DNA from: Prorocentrum cordatum | Taxonomy: Eukaryota; Sar; Dinophyceae; Prorocentrales; Prorocentraceae | DNA: 57,231 nt | Assembly: GCA_963575745.1 (NCBI GenBank) | Contig: CAUYUJ010003643.1 | Span: 20,001-77,231 of the forward strand | Direction of reading: 5' to 3' | Part shown: piece by piece, positions 17,257 through 26,095 of the stretch | Layout of the letters: each line of letters begins with the position of its first letter | How positions within the stretch are numbered: the stretch's first letter is position 1 | Position numbers and translations under genes: made by a program | The notes under the pieces: model-generated | Seen by the model: only the letters and a program-made list of their open reading frames with translations | Databases searched by the model: none | Told to the model about the DNA's origin: nothing

Positions 17257-18539
17257 ACAAAGTGGTTCACGACTGGCCGTCGCTCATACTCTCCACAGAC
17301 GCCCTCCAGCACATACCCCACTCCTCGACTGTCCCAGTCCCGAAATATAGGTCCCCACATGGCACATATGATAAGGTTAAAGAGAAGAGGCCTCTCGGGG
17401 CCGCCCGCCCTGATACAGACGTCCCAGTTGATGTTGTGAATGGCCATACCCTCGACAACTAACGACCCCGTAGTGTAAACCAGCGGTGCAAGCAAGGCAT
17501 ACTGGAGATAGGCAGGAATATTGGCATGGCACACAGCTCTCTTAGCGTTTTGAAGGCTGCAATGGTCGAACGCTTGTTTGATATCGGCATTAGCGATATG
17601 GACCGTCTGATCCTTTCCCCAGATGTCCGCATGTTGAGCAAGAGCCTTGAGGGCCCCCACTATTTCCACAGTCTTACGTCCCTCCTGGAAACCGTAGATG
17701 CCCAGAGGTCCCATGAGCCCAGCCCGAGAGACAAATTGTTCGACCAAGATCACCACACAAGCAGAGTACCAACGGCTGAGGCTGTTTTGCAGACAGAGGT
17801 ACCGTGCATCTGTCAATGATGTCAAGCTCGGCAGCTTGGGCATGAAGGCAATCAAAATCTGCCTCCAGTCCTGCGGACACTGCCGTGTCAAACGAAATAT
17901 CTCATCAAACATCCGAGCTACACTGCGCAACGTCGCCCACGGCAATGCCTTGAGTAGTTCACAAGGCAGCCTGTCGGGACCTGTGGCGCGCATGGACTTG
18001 AGACGTGACCGTGCCTGGCATACCACCGCCATTGTCAGTCCCTCGGCGCAGTACCCATCACATAGGTTATGTTGTGCATCCTCCTTCAACTCTTCCAACA
18101 TCTCCATATCCCGTCCTCTGACCTCCTCCGAAGTATATCTCTGCCTGGTGTACGCTCTGATCTCCTCCACCCACTCCTCCCTGTCCTCAGATATCCGTCC
18201 CTGCACAATGAGATGCTTGATACCGTGACGTACTTTGCGCCTGGAAGATGGGGAGGACCACACGGCCAACGCCGCACGATACTCCCTCCGAAGTCCGTTG
18301 GCACGTCTGCGCAAGGTGGGTACGTCCACTGACGCAGGCAAAGGCTTCCGTCGCAGAATCTCCTGGCAGGCCGTGAGCTCCGCAGGCCTAACTGGCGGCA
18401 ATCCCCGTCCGGTGGTGGCAGTCGTGAATTTGATTTCCTCCTGCTCTGTACAAGCCCGAATAGTGGTCGACACAAGGTCCCCAGGAGAACAAGTAGCATT
18501 GGCATCTCCTAGGACCCGATCGACTTCCTTTCGTGCCAT
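17163..18539 (-). CDS. LINE B reverse transcriptase domain, ADN-type
   Basis: 458-codon frame. MRATGPDRLPCELL (183-196), QDWRQILIAFMPK (223-235), motif A NADIKQAFDHC (317-327, D319), motif B position CIRAGGPERPLLFN (375-388) and motif C HFVWADNCYLVS (426-437). As in LINE A, the third acidic residue of motif C is Asn and the usual QG is absent from motif B. The N-terminal ~170 residues are a basic linker. The frame ends near motif D (LPLHDWG); the rest of the RT continues in the 17256-start frame, so a frameshift lies near 17165-17250. Confidence 0.85.
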   Translation of the reverse strand: MARKEVDRVLGDANATCSPGDLVSTTIRACTEQEEIKFTTATTGRGLPPVRPAELTACQEILRRKPLPASVDVPTLRRRANGLRREYRAALAVWSSPSSRRKVRHGIKHLIVQGRISEDREEWVEEIRAYTRQRYTSEEVRGRDMEMLEELKEDAQHNLCDGYCAEGLTMAVVCQARSRLKSMRATGPDRLPCELLKALPWATLRSVARMFDEIFRLTRQCPQDWRQILIAFMPKLPSLTSLTDARYLCLQNSLSRWYSACVVILVEQFVSRAGLMGPLGIYGFQEGRKTVEIVGALKALAQHADIWGKDQTVHIANADIKQAFDHCSLQNAKRAVCHANIPAYLQYALLAPLVYTTGSLVVEGMAIHNINWDVCIRAGGPERPLLFNLIICAMWGPIFRDWDSRGVGYVLEGVCGEYERRPVVNHFVWADNCYLVSASSTMLAHMIHDLTLPLHDWG

Positions 18540-19500
18540 ATTGAGGCCCCCCCCAATTCACAGTCTTATAACCCACGAAACTCTTTTCACGAGCTGCCGT
18601 CGGGATACTACGTTTGACCAGCTCAGCGCCTGGATCACTAAAAGTCCCCTGAAGCAGGCCATGGTCGCTAAGACGACTACGATTTGTCTTTCCCCCATTA
18701 CTCATGATCGCTTCTACCGTCAACTTATCGATCACCCACGTCCTGGGAACAAAAATGCAATCAAGAACCTTCTTACACGTCCCCCACCGAGATATTCCGT
18801 AACTCTCCCATGCGTGTAGTCGTCGTGGCAAGAACGAATTGGCAGCCTTCATCCCCAGGCGCCCTAAAAAGCAGAGAACACGCTCGCGCAGCTGTTGTCG
18901 TACGTCCCTCCTCTCCCGTTGTGCACCTCCCTCCACACAGGTCCTCCTCTCCTCCTTGGTAGCACGTCCTACCGCCTCATAGACTGTCCCAGTGCGTGAG
19001 CACTGCAGCTGAGTGGATGGAGGTAGCTCGACGTTGGCATCGAGCAGCACAGAAACAGTCGCCCCTTTCCAGCGGCTGCGCAGAGTGAGAATAACTGACT
19101 CGAGCGCGTCCAAAACCCAGCACTGCACATCCACGGCGTTCTCGACGCCGGGGCCGGGAAGATACGCAGAGGCAACTATCACAGGAGCACTACCGCTACC
19201 GAAGACCACCACACGGAACCGTTCGCACTGACATATTGATTCACGCACACATGTACTCCACTCTTTGTTAAATAGTAACCCACACTTACCGTCGCAACTC
19301 ACGCGATATGATAGACCACACCGTCTGATATATGCATCGAATTTGCCTCCAAAAAGATTCTGGCATTCCTGAACACCCCAGATGCTATCTCGCATTGAGA
19401 GGCCCCTCCGTAGATCATCCTGGTTTTTGCGGGCTTTGCGGCGGGGTCCTCTCCTCCAGCACATGCAAGCAGCGGTGCTCCCCGCGGCCACCAGGCGCAA
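18388..19500 (-). CDS. LINE B APE-type endonuclease domain
   Basis: 370-codon frame containing DSIWGVQECQNLFGG (QE), VIVASAYLPGPG, ATVSVLLDANVELPP, KKVLDCIFVPRTW and RLSDHGLLQG, the LINE endonuclease motif series. The first ~25 residues come from sequence that resembles another LINE tail (CCGCAAAGCCCGCAAAAACC), so the true N-terminus, including the first metal-binding Asn, is probably missing. The frame leaves register with the RT at a run of eight C (18545-18552). In LINE A this region is open, so the break here is a lesion or a sequencing error. Confidence 0.8.
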   Translation of the reverse strand: MRLVAAGSTAACMCWRRGPRRKARKNQDDLRRGLSMRDSIWGVQECQNLFGGKFDAYIRRCGLSYRVSCDGKCGLLFNKEWSTCVRESICQCERFRVVVFGSGSAPVIVASAYLPGPGVENAVDVQCWVLDALESVILTLRSRWKGATVSVLLDANVELPPSTQLQCSRTGTVYEAVGRATKEERRTCVEGGAQRERRDVRQQLRERVLCFLGRLGMKAANSFLPRRLHAWESYGISRWGTCKKVLDCIFVPRTWVIDKLTVEAIMSNGGKTNRSRLSDHGLLQGTFSDPGAELVKRSIPTAAREKSFVGYKTVNWGGPQYGTKGSRSGPRRCQCYLFSWGPCVDHYSGLYRAGGNQIHDCHHRTGIAAS

Positions 19501-19506
19501 GTGGCT

Positions 19507-20898
19507 CTACCGAGCGTGTGAGACGCTATCTATAACAGACGCAATCTGTGAGATTGCGTGGATTAGCTTCGAGGCGGCCGTTAACTCACAGACCGTCACT
19601 GCTGATTCCCTATCGAGGCCAAACGCCTCCTCGGCAATCACGCGACACTGTATAGCATTTTGATGTTCTACAAAAGCCTGCAGCCACCAGCCTCCCCCAG
19701 CCCCAATATCTGAGGTACCTCCGTCGAAGTAACCCCTCAATCCTAAAACTTTCGAAGTATATAATGGGGCAAGATACTCGTTTCTCTTCGATGTGTGTGG
19801 GCAAGCTCTGCAAGCCCACGTGAGTTCATCTGCATAACTGTTACCCTCCCTATAAAGATGTTTGATCGGGTCAGCCCCCGCACACGCTGTTCTCAAGCAG
19901 GCGTCCGTTATAGCATCAAGGGTGTTTTGCGCCGCCTCCAAGGTGTTGATATAGCCCATATTTGTGCACCTCCATGGCCCTCTTATCCATTGGACAACAC
20001 ATAAGCTGTCACCCAGTATTTCAAATAGAATATTATCCGAATCATAGTCAAAGATAATCTCATTTTCAAAGTTATGAGCAATGCGACGCGCAATCTTATC
20101 ATCGTTAACTTTCTTCTCCTCCTCCTCCGCACGGGCAACCGTAACTCTAGGTTTGGCCAGGTAGTCAAGAATGGCGGGCCGGTGCAATCTTGTGAGTAAC
20201 TTCTCAACGAAGATCGACCAATCTTCTTTCCCAAACTGCATTGTCTCCCACCACTTCGTATTGCCATTTTGATCCGCAATAAAGACATCTTCCCATTTTC
20301 TCCAACCGACATATTTAGTACCGCCACGCCAGCCAAGAAGAGCAGCCTGGGTGTCCCTCGAGCGCGCAGCGAACGCACGACGATGAGCAGACCAGTCACC
20401 TGACGCATGCATCATGCCCAACCGCGCCTGAGAGTAGGCGTTGAGTTTGAAGGCATTCACATGTGCGCCAGAGGGTCGTGCCTCACGCGGCTCACTAACA
20501 TGATTGAATGAGGGAGGGTCACGCGGTCGCTTACTTCCCTGTGGAGCAGCAGACGGACTATCGGCGGAAGCGATGGAGTCGTCATTCACATGAGCAATAC
20601 ACCGTCTCTTTTGACTACGCCTCGGCGAACATATTTCATCCCGATCTCTCTTGTCGCAAGGGCGTTGGGGTTGCCTCACACGCTTAGCGAGCTCCTCCTG
20701 GCTCGCAGTGAGTCTCGGGCCCGAGCTCCTCCTCTCCCCTGGCGGCCAGGCGGGTCTCCACGATTTGCCTGCGACGATTCCTGGCCACGGGCGTGGGTTC
20801 GCCCTCACCGTCGGCTGGGGGGGCTGTGGCCACAGGACTGACAGTGCCCTGCGATTCACGCTGCAAGCTCCTTTCCTCCAGGAGCCTGGCGCACTCAA
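19507..20898 (-). CDS. LINE C ORF with permuted RNase H-like domain
   Basis: 463-codon intact frame. The N-terminal ~150 residues are basic and Pro/Arg-rich (KRDRDEICSPRRSQKRR). A conserved module shared with LINEs A and B follows (WRKWEDVF, TKWWETMQF, NDDKIARRIAHN). The RNase H-like motifs come in permuted order: GDSLCVVQWIRGPW (296-309, D297), HLYREGNSYADEL (347-359, D357), LRGYFDGGTSDIGAGGGWW (387-405, D392) and VTVCELTAA (434-442, E438). This is the cleanest copy because the whole domain lies in one unbroken frame. The frame stops about 85 nt before the tail. Confidence 0.75.
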   Translation of the reverse strand: MSAPGSWRKGACSVNRRALSVLWPQPPQPTVRANPRPWPGIVAGKSWRPAWPPGERRSSGPRLTASQEELAKRVRQPQRPCDKRDRDEICSPRRSQKRRCIAHVNDDSIASADSPSAAPQGSKRPRDPPSFNHVSEPREARPSGAHVNAFKLNAYSQARLGMMHASGDWSAHRRAFAARSRDTQAALLGWRGGTKYVGWRKWEDVFIADQNGNTKWWETMQFGKEDWSIFVEKLLTRLHRPAILDYLAKPRVTVARAEEEEKKVNDDKIARRIAHNFENEIIFDYDSDNILFEILGDSLCVVQWIRGPWRCTNMGYINTLEAAQNTLDAITDACLRTACAGADPIKHLYREGNSYADELTWACRACPHTSKRNEYLAPLYTSKVLGLRGYFDGGTSDIGAGGGWWLQAFVEHQNAIQCRVIAEEAFGLDRESAVTVCELTAASKLIHAISQIASVIDSVSHAR

Positions 20899-21193
20899 AC
20901 AGATGCGCCACTTGCAGCGGACCGTTCAGTTCACGGCGGTCAGCGCACAAAGGAACTCTTATTCTGGACGCAGACGACACACGACCAGAAGAACAGTGAG
21001 CATCCTTTTTGTTCGGCTCCAATGGAACTCTTATACTGGACGCAGACGACACACGACCAGAAGAACGTTGACAATCTTCTTTGTTCTCGGTCAGTCTCAC
21101 GCGGCTACCAAACATAGCCGCGCATCTCTGGGGCTCAGGCGAAACAATCTGAGGCGAAGCACAAGGCGGAACATGAGAATGCATAAAGTGCAC
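20684..21193 (-). pseudogene. Upstream ORF fragment of LINE C (or LINE B ORF1)
   Basis: 170-codon frame, Arg/Ser/Glu-rich, overlapping the start of the 19507-20898 frame in another register. It holds an internal repeat: SSGRVSSASSIRVPLEPN followed by SSGRVSSASRIRVPLCAD. Composition changes little across the overlap, so the two frames may be one protein split by a frameshift near 20700. No domain recognised. Confidence 0.35.
20945..21095. repeat. Two-copy 75-bp direct repeat
   Basis: GGAACTCTTATTCTGGACGC and CGACACACGACCAGAAGAAC recur 75 bp downstream with a few changes. The duplication is a multiple of three and keeps the minus frame open. Confidence 0.75.
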
Positions 21194-21255
21194 TGTGCGT
21201 GTGCAGCGTAGCTGTCGGAATATAACAAGGCAACAGCGCAGAAGAGTCCGAATTT

Positions 21256-22417
21256 GACGGCAGACGCGGCATAAGCCACTACAGGCGAAAAATCAGGTTT
21301 CTCAAAATGAAGTGTCAAATATCTTTCAACTGGGCGCCGGTGGTAAACCGTCAACCTTTCTTACCGCCCGGAGAACTCGTAGAGCTTCCTGACCAAATAT
21401 TATGTCCGAAAACATAGCAGAAAATAAATAGTTTTAAGCCCGAGCTGACATTGATCTCAGGCGTGTAGTGATATCCGATTGCTGTGCTGGGAGGAAGTAG
21501 CGGAGTACGAATCTGTGTTTGGCGTCTGCGTGCACAACAGACCCAAACCAAGCGTCTAGATGCTTCACGCCTCACGATTTCCTTCTGATGTTTCGTCCGC
21601 TCGAGCTCAGTGAGGAAATTCACCATCATTTGGAAAAAAAGATCCGTCGAATACGAACAAACTGGCGCCGGCGGTGAACCGAAAACCTAGTCGCCACTGG
21701 GAATCCTCCTTACACCCGTAGGAAAGCTCAGGATCGAAGCGGAGAGCTTCTGGGAGCTTTTCTTGAGAAACGTCAAATTGAGATTTTTTGGAGTCAACAT
21801 GAAGTCGGTTCCTGGAAGTCAACTCGTACTAAAACTGGCTCCAGGGAGCTGAGCTGGTGAGGAAACAAAGTTTATATACCAATGCTCGGAGTAAAATCTG
21901 CTTTCTCAAAATGAATTGTCAAATATCTTTCAAATCGAAGCGAAGCGGACCCAAAGTTACCACATCTGGCCGAGCTCAGGCTTCTGATGCTTCTGGATTG
22001 GTTTCTATGTATTCCACTGTGTAGCTCTCAACAGCCTGAGTTACGTGCGAAAACCGACAGCACCTCTTCCGTTCACTCCAACGATACCAACAGTTTCGCG
22101 GACCTAGCTCGAGTAACAGACCGAGTTCAGACGTCAACCTGGTCACCGCCGGGGACCTAGCAATCTCCTTCCACGCGTAGAATGCTCAGAGTCGAAGGAG
22201 AGAGCTTCTGGAGGCATTTCTCGAAAAAATAAACCTTTAATTTTTTCATGTCAAAGTTGGTTGCGCCAAGTGTTTTGACAGCAAAAGTGCGCCTACAGGG
22301 CTCATATTGAGACGCAGAGGCCCTCAAAGTCGTCTACAGGTGCGAATCATCTGCTATCTCAAAATGAATGGTCAAATATCTTTCAAATTTTCGCAAAACC
22401 GACCGAAAGTTATCAGA
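21256..22417. repeat. Mosaic of F1 and F2 partial copies
   Basis: Hairpin ends at 21330 (F2-like, GAACTCGTAGAGCTTCC) and 21662 (degenerate F1) head two partial copies. 21990-22132 holds 178-bp-type F2 units. At 22134 the hairpin loop and right arm (TCAACCTGGTCACCGCC) appear without a left arm, followed by an F1 interior. No gene. Confidence 0.55.
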
Positions 22418-23034
22418 CTGGGATCCGGCGGTAAACCGTTTACCAGATAACCGCGGGCGACTTCGTAGAGCTCTTTCCTCGTGCGGCACTGCTCGAAACA
22501 CACAAAGAAAAAGCTTTCTAAGCGTGAAGGGAAAGCTCGAAAATACTTTTTTTCGGTTTCGAAATACAAATGGTTTTGAGGACCTAGCTCGAATTGCAGA
22601 CCGCCTTCAGACCTCTCGATGTTACGCTGCGACTGATACTGAATCGTTTCCTGTGCTTACTAGCTCTGTAGCTCTTCCAAATATTGAGTTCAGTTCGGGA
22701 AACCGACAGCACTTGTCAAGATGACTCAAAGCAACGAATAGTTTTGCCGACTTAGCTCGAGTAGCAGACCGTCTTCAGACCTCTGGATGGAATAGACGAG
22801 CGCGCCTGACGATTCTAAATCGGTTCAAGCCAATATCAGCTCTGTAGCTGTCCTTAATCTCGAATTAAGTACATAAGACCATCAATGCGTGTCAAGATCA
22901 CTCGAAACGGCTGACGGTTCCCTCAAGTCTTTTCAGGTAATATTGCAGCTGCGGACCTGAGAATTTAACTGACACAGATTGAAAAAAAAAACACCCGAAG
23001 TCATCACATCGTCTCGAGAGGCCGGTTTGGCCAA

Positions 23035-24695
23035 CTGGGCGCCGGCGGTAAACCGTCAACCTTCCTTGCCGCCGGGGGACTCGTAGAGCTTCCTGACAAT
23101 ATATAATGTCAAAAAAAATGCAGAGAACGAATAGTGTTTCAGCCCACGGAACGTCCTGATGCTTCTGAATTGTCTTCTGTACGAGCTCTGTAGCTCTCCA
23201 ACAGCCCGAGTTACGTGCGTAAATCGACAGCACCTCTCAAGATGACTCGAATAGTACCGCTCGAACGTTCGATTTCGTCACCTCGTGTTCAGGGATCGAT
23301 CTATCGCCCGTCGGGACGAGTGGCTCTCTCGCCTCCTTTTCCAAGGTCCGCGTTTTGCGTTCGTTTGTCTTTTCTTACGTTGTCGCGTTTGCCAGAATGC
23401 TTTTAGAATAGAAACAGTTCATTCCATGTTTCTGATGATTGAGTTGGCGGGCGGTTGCAAGATTCGCACACACGAGAAGGTCAGAATTCGTTGTTCGATC
23501 ATACGTTCGCGATTTTTGTTGCTGCCCTGGTTGTTTACAGCGTTCGGCGAGTTTTTGCTGGGTGAGGTGGGTTGTAGGGCAGGTGGGTGAGGCGGCGGTG
23601 GGGCGACAGCTACTTGTCCCAGGCCTTTTCTGGGGTTGCGCTGGCCATTTACAGAAGATCTGTTTTGTGGTGCCGGCACAGACAATATCACGTTTGGTTG
23701 TTGTATTGTTTTTGTTTGTTTCTTTCTGACATTTTTTGTTCATTGCTTTTGTTGCCGTTGATGTCTCTATTTTTTTCGAATAGTTTGGCAAACCTAGCTC
23801 GAGCATCAGACCGAGTTCAGGCTCTCGATTGGACAGGCGGACGCGTCTGATGTCTCCGAACCGAATCCTGTGATTACCAGCCCTGAAGCCCCCCCACAGC
23901 CCGAGTCAAGTGCAGAAAACCGACAGCTCTCAGAATGACTCCCACAATACGAATAGGTTCGCGGACCTAGTTCGGGCAACAGACAGTTTCGAGGGATTCG
24001 ACAGGCGGAAAGCCTGATGTCTCCGAATCGATTCTTGTGACTACCAGGCAGCCCCTTACACGTGTTAAATACAGAAAACAGACAGCACCTCTTAAGATGA
24101 CTCGAAGAATAAGAACAGTTTCGCGATTCCAAATCGAACAGCTGACCGAGTTCAGACCTCTCTATTCAACAAACGAGCGCGACTGTTCCGAACCGGTTTC
24201 TGTAAGCATCAGCTCTGCAGCTGTCGTATAGCTCGAGTTAAGTGCAGAAAATCGAGAGCGCCTGTCAAGATGACTCGAATAATACGAATAGGTTTGCGGA
24301 CCTAGCTCGGCTAGCAGCAGGCAAACGCGCCTGATCATTCTGAATCGATAAGGTGTGCTTACCAGCTCTGTAGCTGTCCTGTATCTCGAGTTAAGTTCAA
24401 TATACCGAGAGCGCTATCAAGATCACTTGAAACTGCCGATCCCGCCTGCCTGCTTTTTGGCAGTACAAGGTACCGGATCGAGCTGAAATCAAGATGGCGA
24501 GCAGGAATAAGATCGAATATCATGGGAAAAAATACAAGAGCTCAAACGAATTGTTGAATTTCGAGAACAGAATTTTCAACCGACCAAAAGTCACCAAAGG
24601 TCCGTCGAGATTTTTCTTGACAACTAGCTCTCCAGCGCCCCGGAATTACTCTTAAGCTTCCAGCAATAACTTGCTAAGGGAAGCTCGACGAGTTA
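23035..24695 (-). mobile_element. F2 element, complete, nested in F1
   Basis: Hairpin end CTGGGCGCC with arms CCGGCGGTAA/TTGCCGCCGG, then GGACTCGTAGAGCTTCC. The body is 178-bp-type repeats and the conserved block TCAAGATGGCGAGC. The right end is GGGAAGCTCGACGAGTTA. Left flank GGCCAA plus right flank CTAGCTCC restores the uninterrupted F1 motif with no target duplication. It is itself interrupted at 23255-23776. Confidence 0.65.
23255..23776 (+). mobile_element. 522-bp retroinsertion with 7-bp target duplication
   Basis: Unique sequence interrupts a 178-bp-type repeat between CGAATAG at 23248-23254 and CGAATAG at 23777-23783. It ends in a T-rich segment and TTTTTT. The body is GC-moderate, unlike its surroundings. 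A 96-codon plus frame has no recognised domain. It could be a 5'-truncated LINE end or a SINE; I see no convincing RNA polymerase III boxes. Confidence 0.6.
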
Positions 24696-24756
24696 CTAGC
24701 TCCACCCTGCGCCCAAATTCCTCTTAGCTCATCTTGCCGAAGAGCTCAACGAGGTA

Positions 24757-25501
24757 AACCCGAAGAGACCGGATAGCGAAACCAAAAAAAGGGACCGGCG
24801 GTAAACCGTCAACCAGGTTACCGCCAGGACCCTCGTAGAGCTCTTTTCTCACACCGCGCTTCTCGGAGCACATGGAGAAAGCTTCTGGAGCGAGAAACAG
24901 AAAAATCGAATTGGCTCATCTTGCCGAAGAGCTCAACGAGGTAAACCCGGAGAGACCGGATAGCGAAACCAACAAAAACCGGAAAGCTTTGCTCGCGAGC
25001 CTCGAACGCTCTGGTGAAGCTCTTCTGGGGCTCTGAGCGCCCCCTGCAGTGCTTCTGAAGCGCAACAAGGAACCCTTGGCAGCGTCCAATGGCGCCGGCG
25101 GTGAACCGTGAACCTGGTCACCGCCGGGAACCTCGTAGAGCTCCTTTCACGCGCCAAAGTGCTCAGAGTCGAAAAAGAGAGCTTCTGGAGCATTTCTTGA
25201 GAAATTCAACAGTGATTTTTTTCATGTCGAAATGAAGTTGGCTCCTCCAAGTGTTTCAATAGTAAATGTGCGCCTACAGAGCTCATATTCAGACGCAGAA
25301 GCCCTCATAGTCGTTCACAGGTGCGAAACATCTGCTTTCTCAAAATAAATTGTCAAACTGGCGCCGGCAGAGAACCGTCAACCTGGTCACCGCCGGGAAC
25401 CTCGTAGAGCTCCTTTCACGCGGAAGAGAGCTGAGAGTCGAAAGAGAGAGCTTCTGGAGGCATTCCTCGAAAAATTGAACATTAATTTTTCTCATGTCGA
25501 A
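24757..25501. repeat. F1 partial copies with hairpins at about 24791, 25090 and 25358
   Basis: Three successive hairpin ends head partial F1 copies. Repeated AGAGACCGGATAGCGAAACC words occur near 24765 and 24950. The last copy (from 25358) continues to CATGTCGAAAT at 25501, where LINE D starts. Confidence 0.55.
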
Positions 25502-25910
25502 ATCGATTGAAAAGCGTCGGAATCGATTGCTTTCTGCCGTGGAATATCGACCCTCCAGTTGCGAGCCAGGTACTCTTTCGAGTTCGCTGACAGGCAGTTC
25601 TCCTCCTCGTCCTTATCCCTCGTCCTCTGTCATGCCTCCTTCTGTTCCTCTCTCTCGCATCGATTTCTCGCAGCGTTTATTGACGAGCTATTTCGCTCGA
25701 AGTTCAGAGTCTTCTTCACGCAATTTGCCTCGAGACGGGGATCCGCGAGAATCCGGATCCGATCCGTCTCTTGTTTCACAAAGCCTCACCATACTTCATG
25801 TAAATATCGATAGTTTCTTAGTTCGTAAGGCAGAGCTGGAAGGTCGCCTTGCGTTGTTGCCGTTTCTTCCTGCCGCTCTCGTTTTGAATGAGACGAAACT
25901 AGACAACTAG
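25494..25910 (+). pseudogene. LINE D endonuclease N-terminal part
   Basis: 138-codon frame whose C-terminal third reads LTILHVNIDSFLVRKAELEG, then PAALVLNETKLDN. This has the first Asn and the ET motif of LINE APE-type endonucleases. The preceding Ser/Pro-rich part may be ORF1 remnant or leader. It ends at a TAG; related sequence in another frame continues after it (HYTVLERRDRNRDGGGFLVF). Confidence 0.65.
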
Positions 25911-26095
25911 ACAGCGCTTGCAGCATTCCATCGCTTTTGCATTACACAGTTTTGGAGCGTCGTGATCGTAACAGGGATGGTGGCGGTTTTCTTGTTTTTG
26001 TGCAAGATTGTCTAACCAGTCTCTTCTCTCCTCTCTCTCGCTCTTCCTCTGCTGAGATCATCTGGTTCTGATATCATTCGCTTCTAGGTCCAGTC

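Larger units (their letters stand above)
15330..19420 (-). mobile_element. LINE B, endonuclease-RT-RNase H retrotransposon
   Basis: It is joined to the half hairpin 15300-15329 (ending GTCAACCTGG) through the tail CCGCAACGTCCGCAAAAAGAA (read on minus). The 3' region has a CA microsatellite (about 15477-15503). The coding order on minus is endonuclease, RT, post-RT linker, permuted RNase H, as in LINE A. The 5' side ends near 19420, inside the endonuclease N-terminus, where a second LINE tail (LINE C) abuts, so B is either 5'-truncated or interrupted there. It carries an amber codon and a frame break at a C8 run. Confidence 0.8.
19421..21255 (-). mobile_element. LINE C, 5'-truncated relative abutting LINE B
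   Basis: The minus strand reads an RNase H-bearing frame, about 90 nt, then CCGCAAAGCCCGCAAAAACC followed by AGGATGATC of the LINE B endonuclease. This tail matches those of LINEs A, B and the 4481 fragment. No RT or endonuclease precedes it. The upstream boundary is near 21255, where F1 interior sequence (GGCAGACGCGGCATAA) resumes. Alternative: 19507-21193 is ORF1 of LINE B, which would then end in its own RNase H. The tail signature makes me prefer a separate insertion. Confidence 0.55.
22418..24756 (-). mobile_element. F1 element hosting a complete F2 element
   Basis: A degenerate hairpin end at 22418 (CTGGGATCCGGCGGTAAACC) and an F1 interior run to GGTTTGGCCAA at 23034. F1 then resumes at 24696 with CTAGCTCCACCCTGCG and ends GAGCTCAACGAGGTA at 24756. 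The interior also holds F2-type repeat units at about 22575-22915. Confidence 0.6.
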
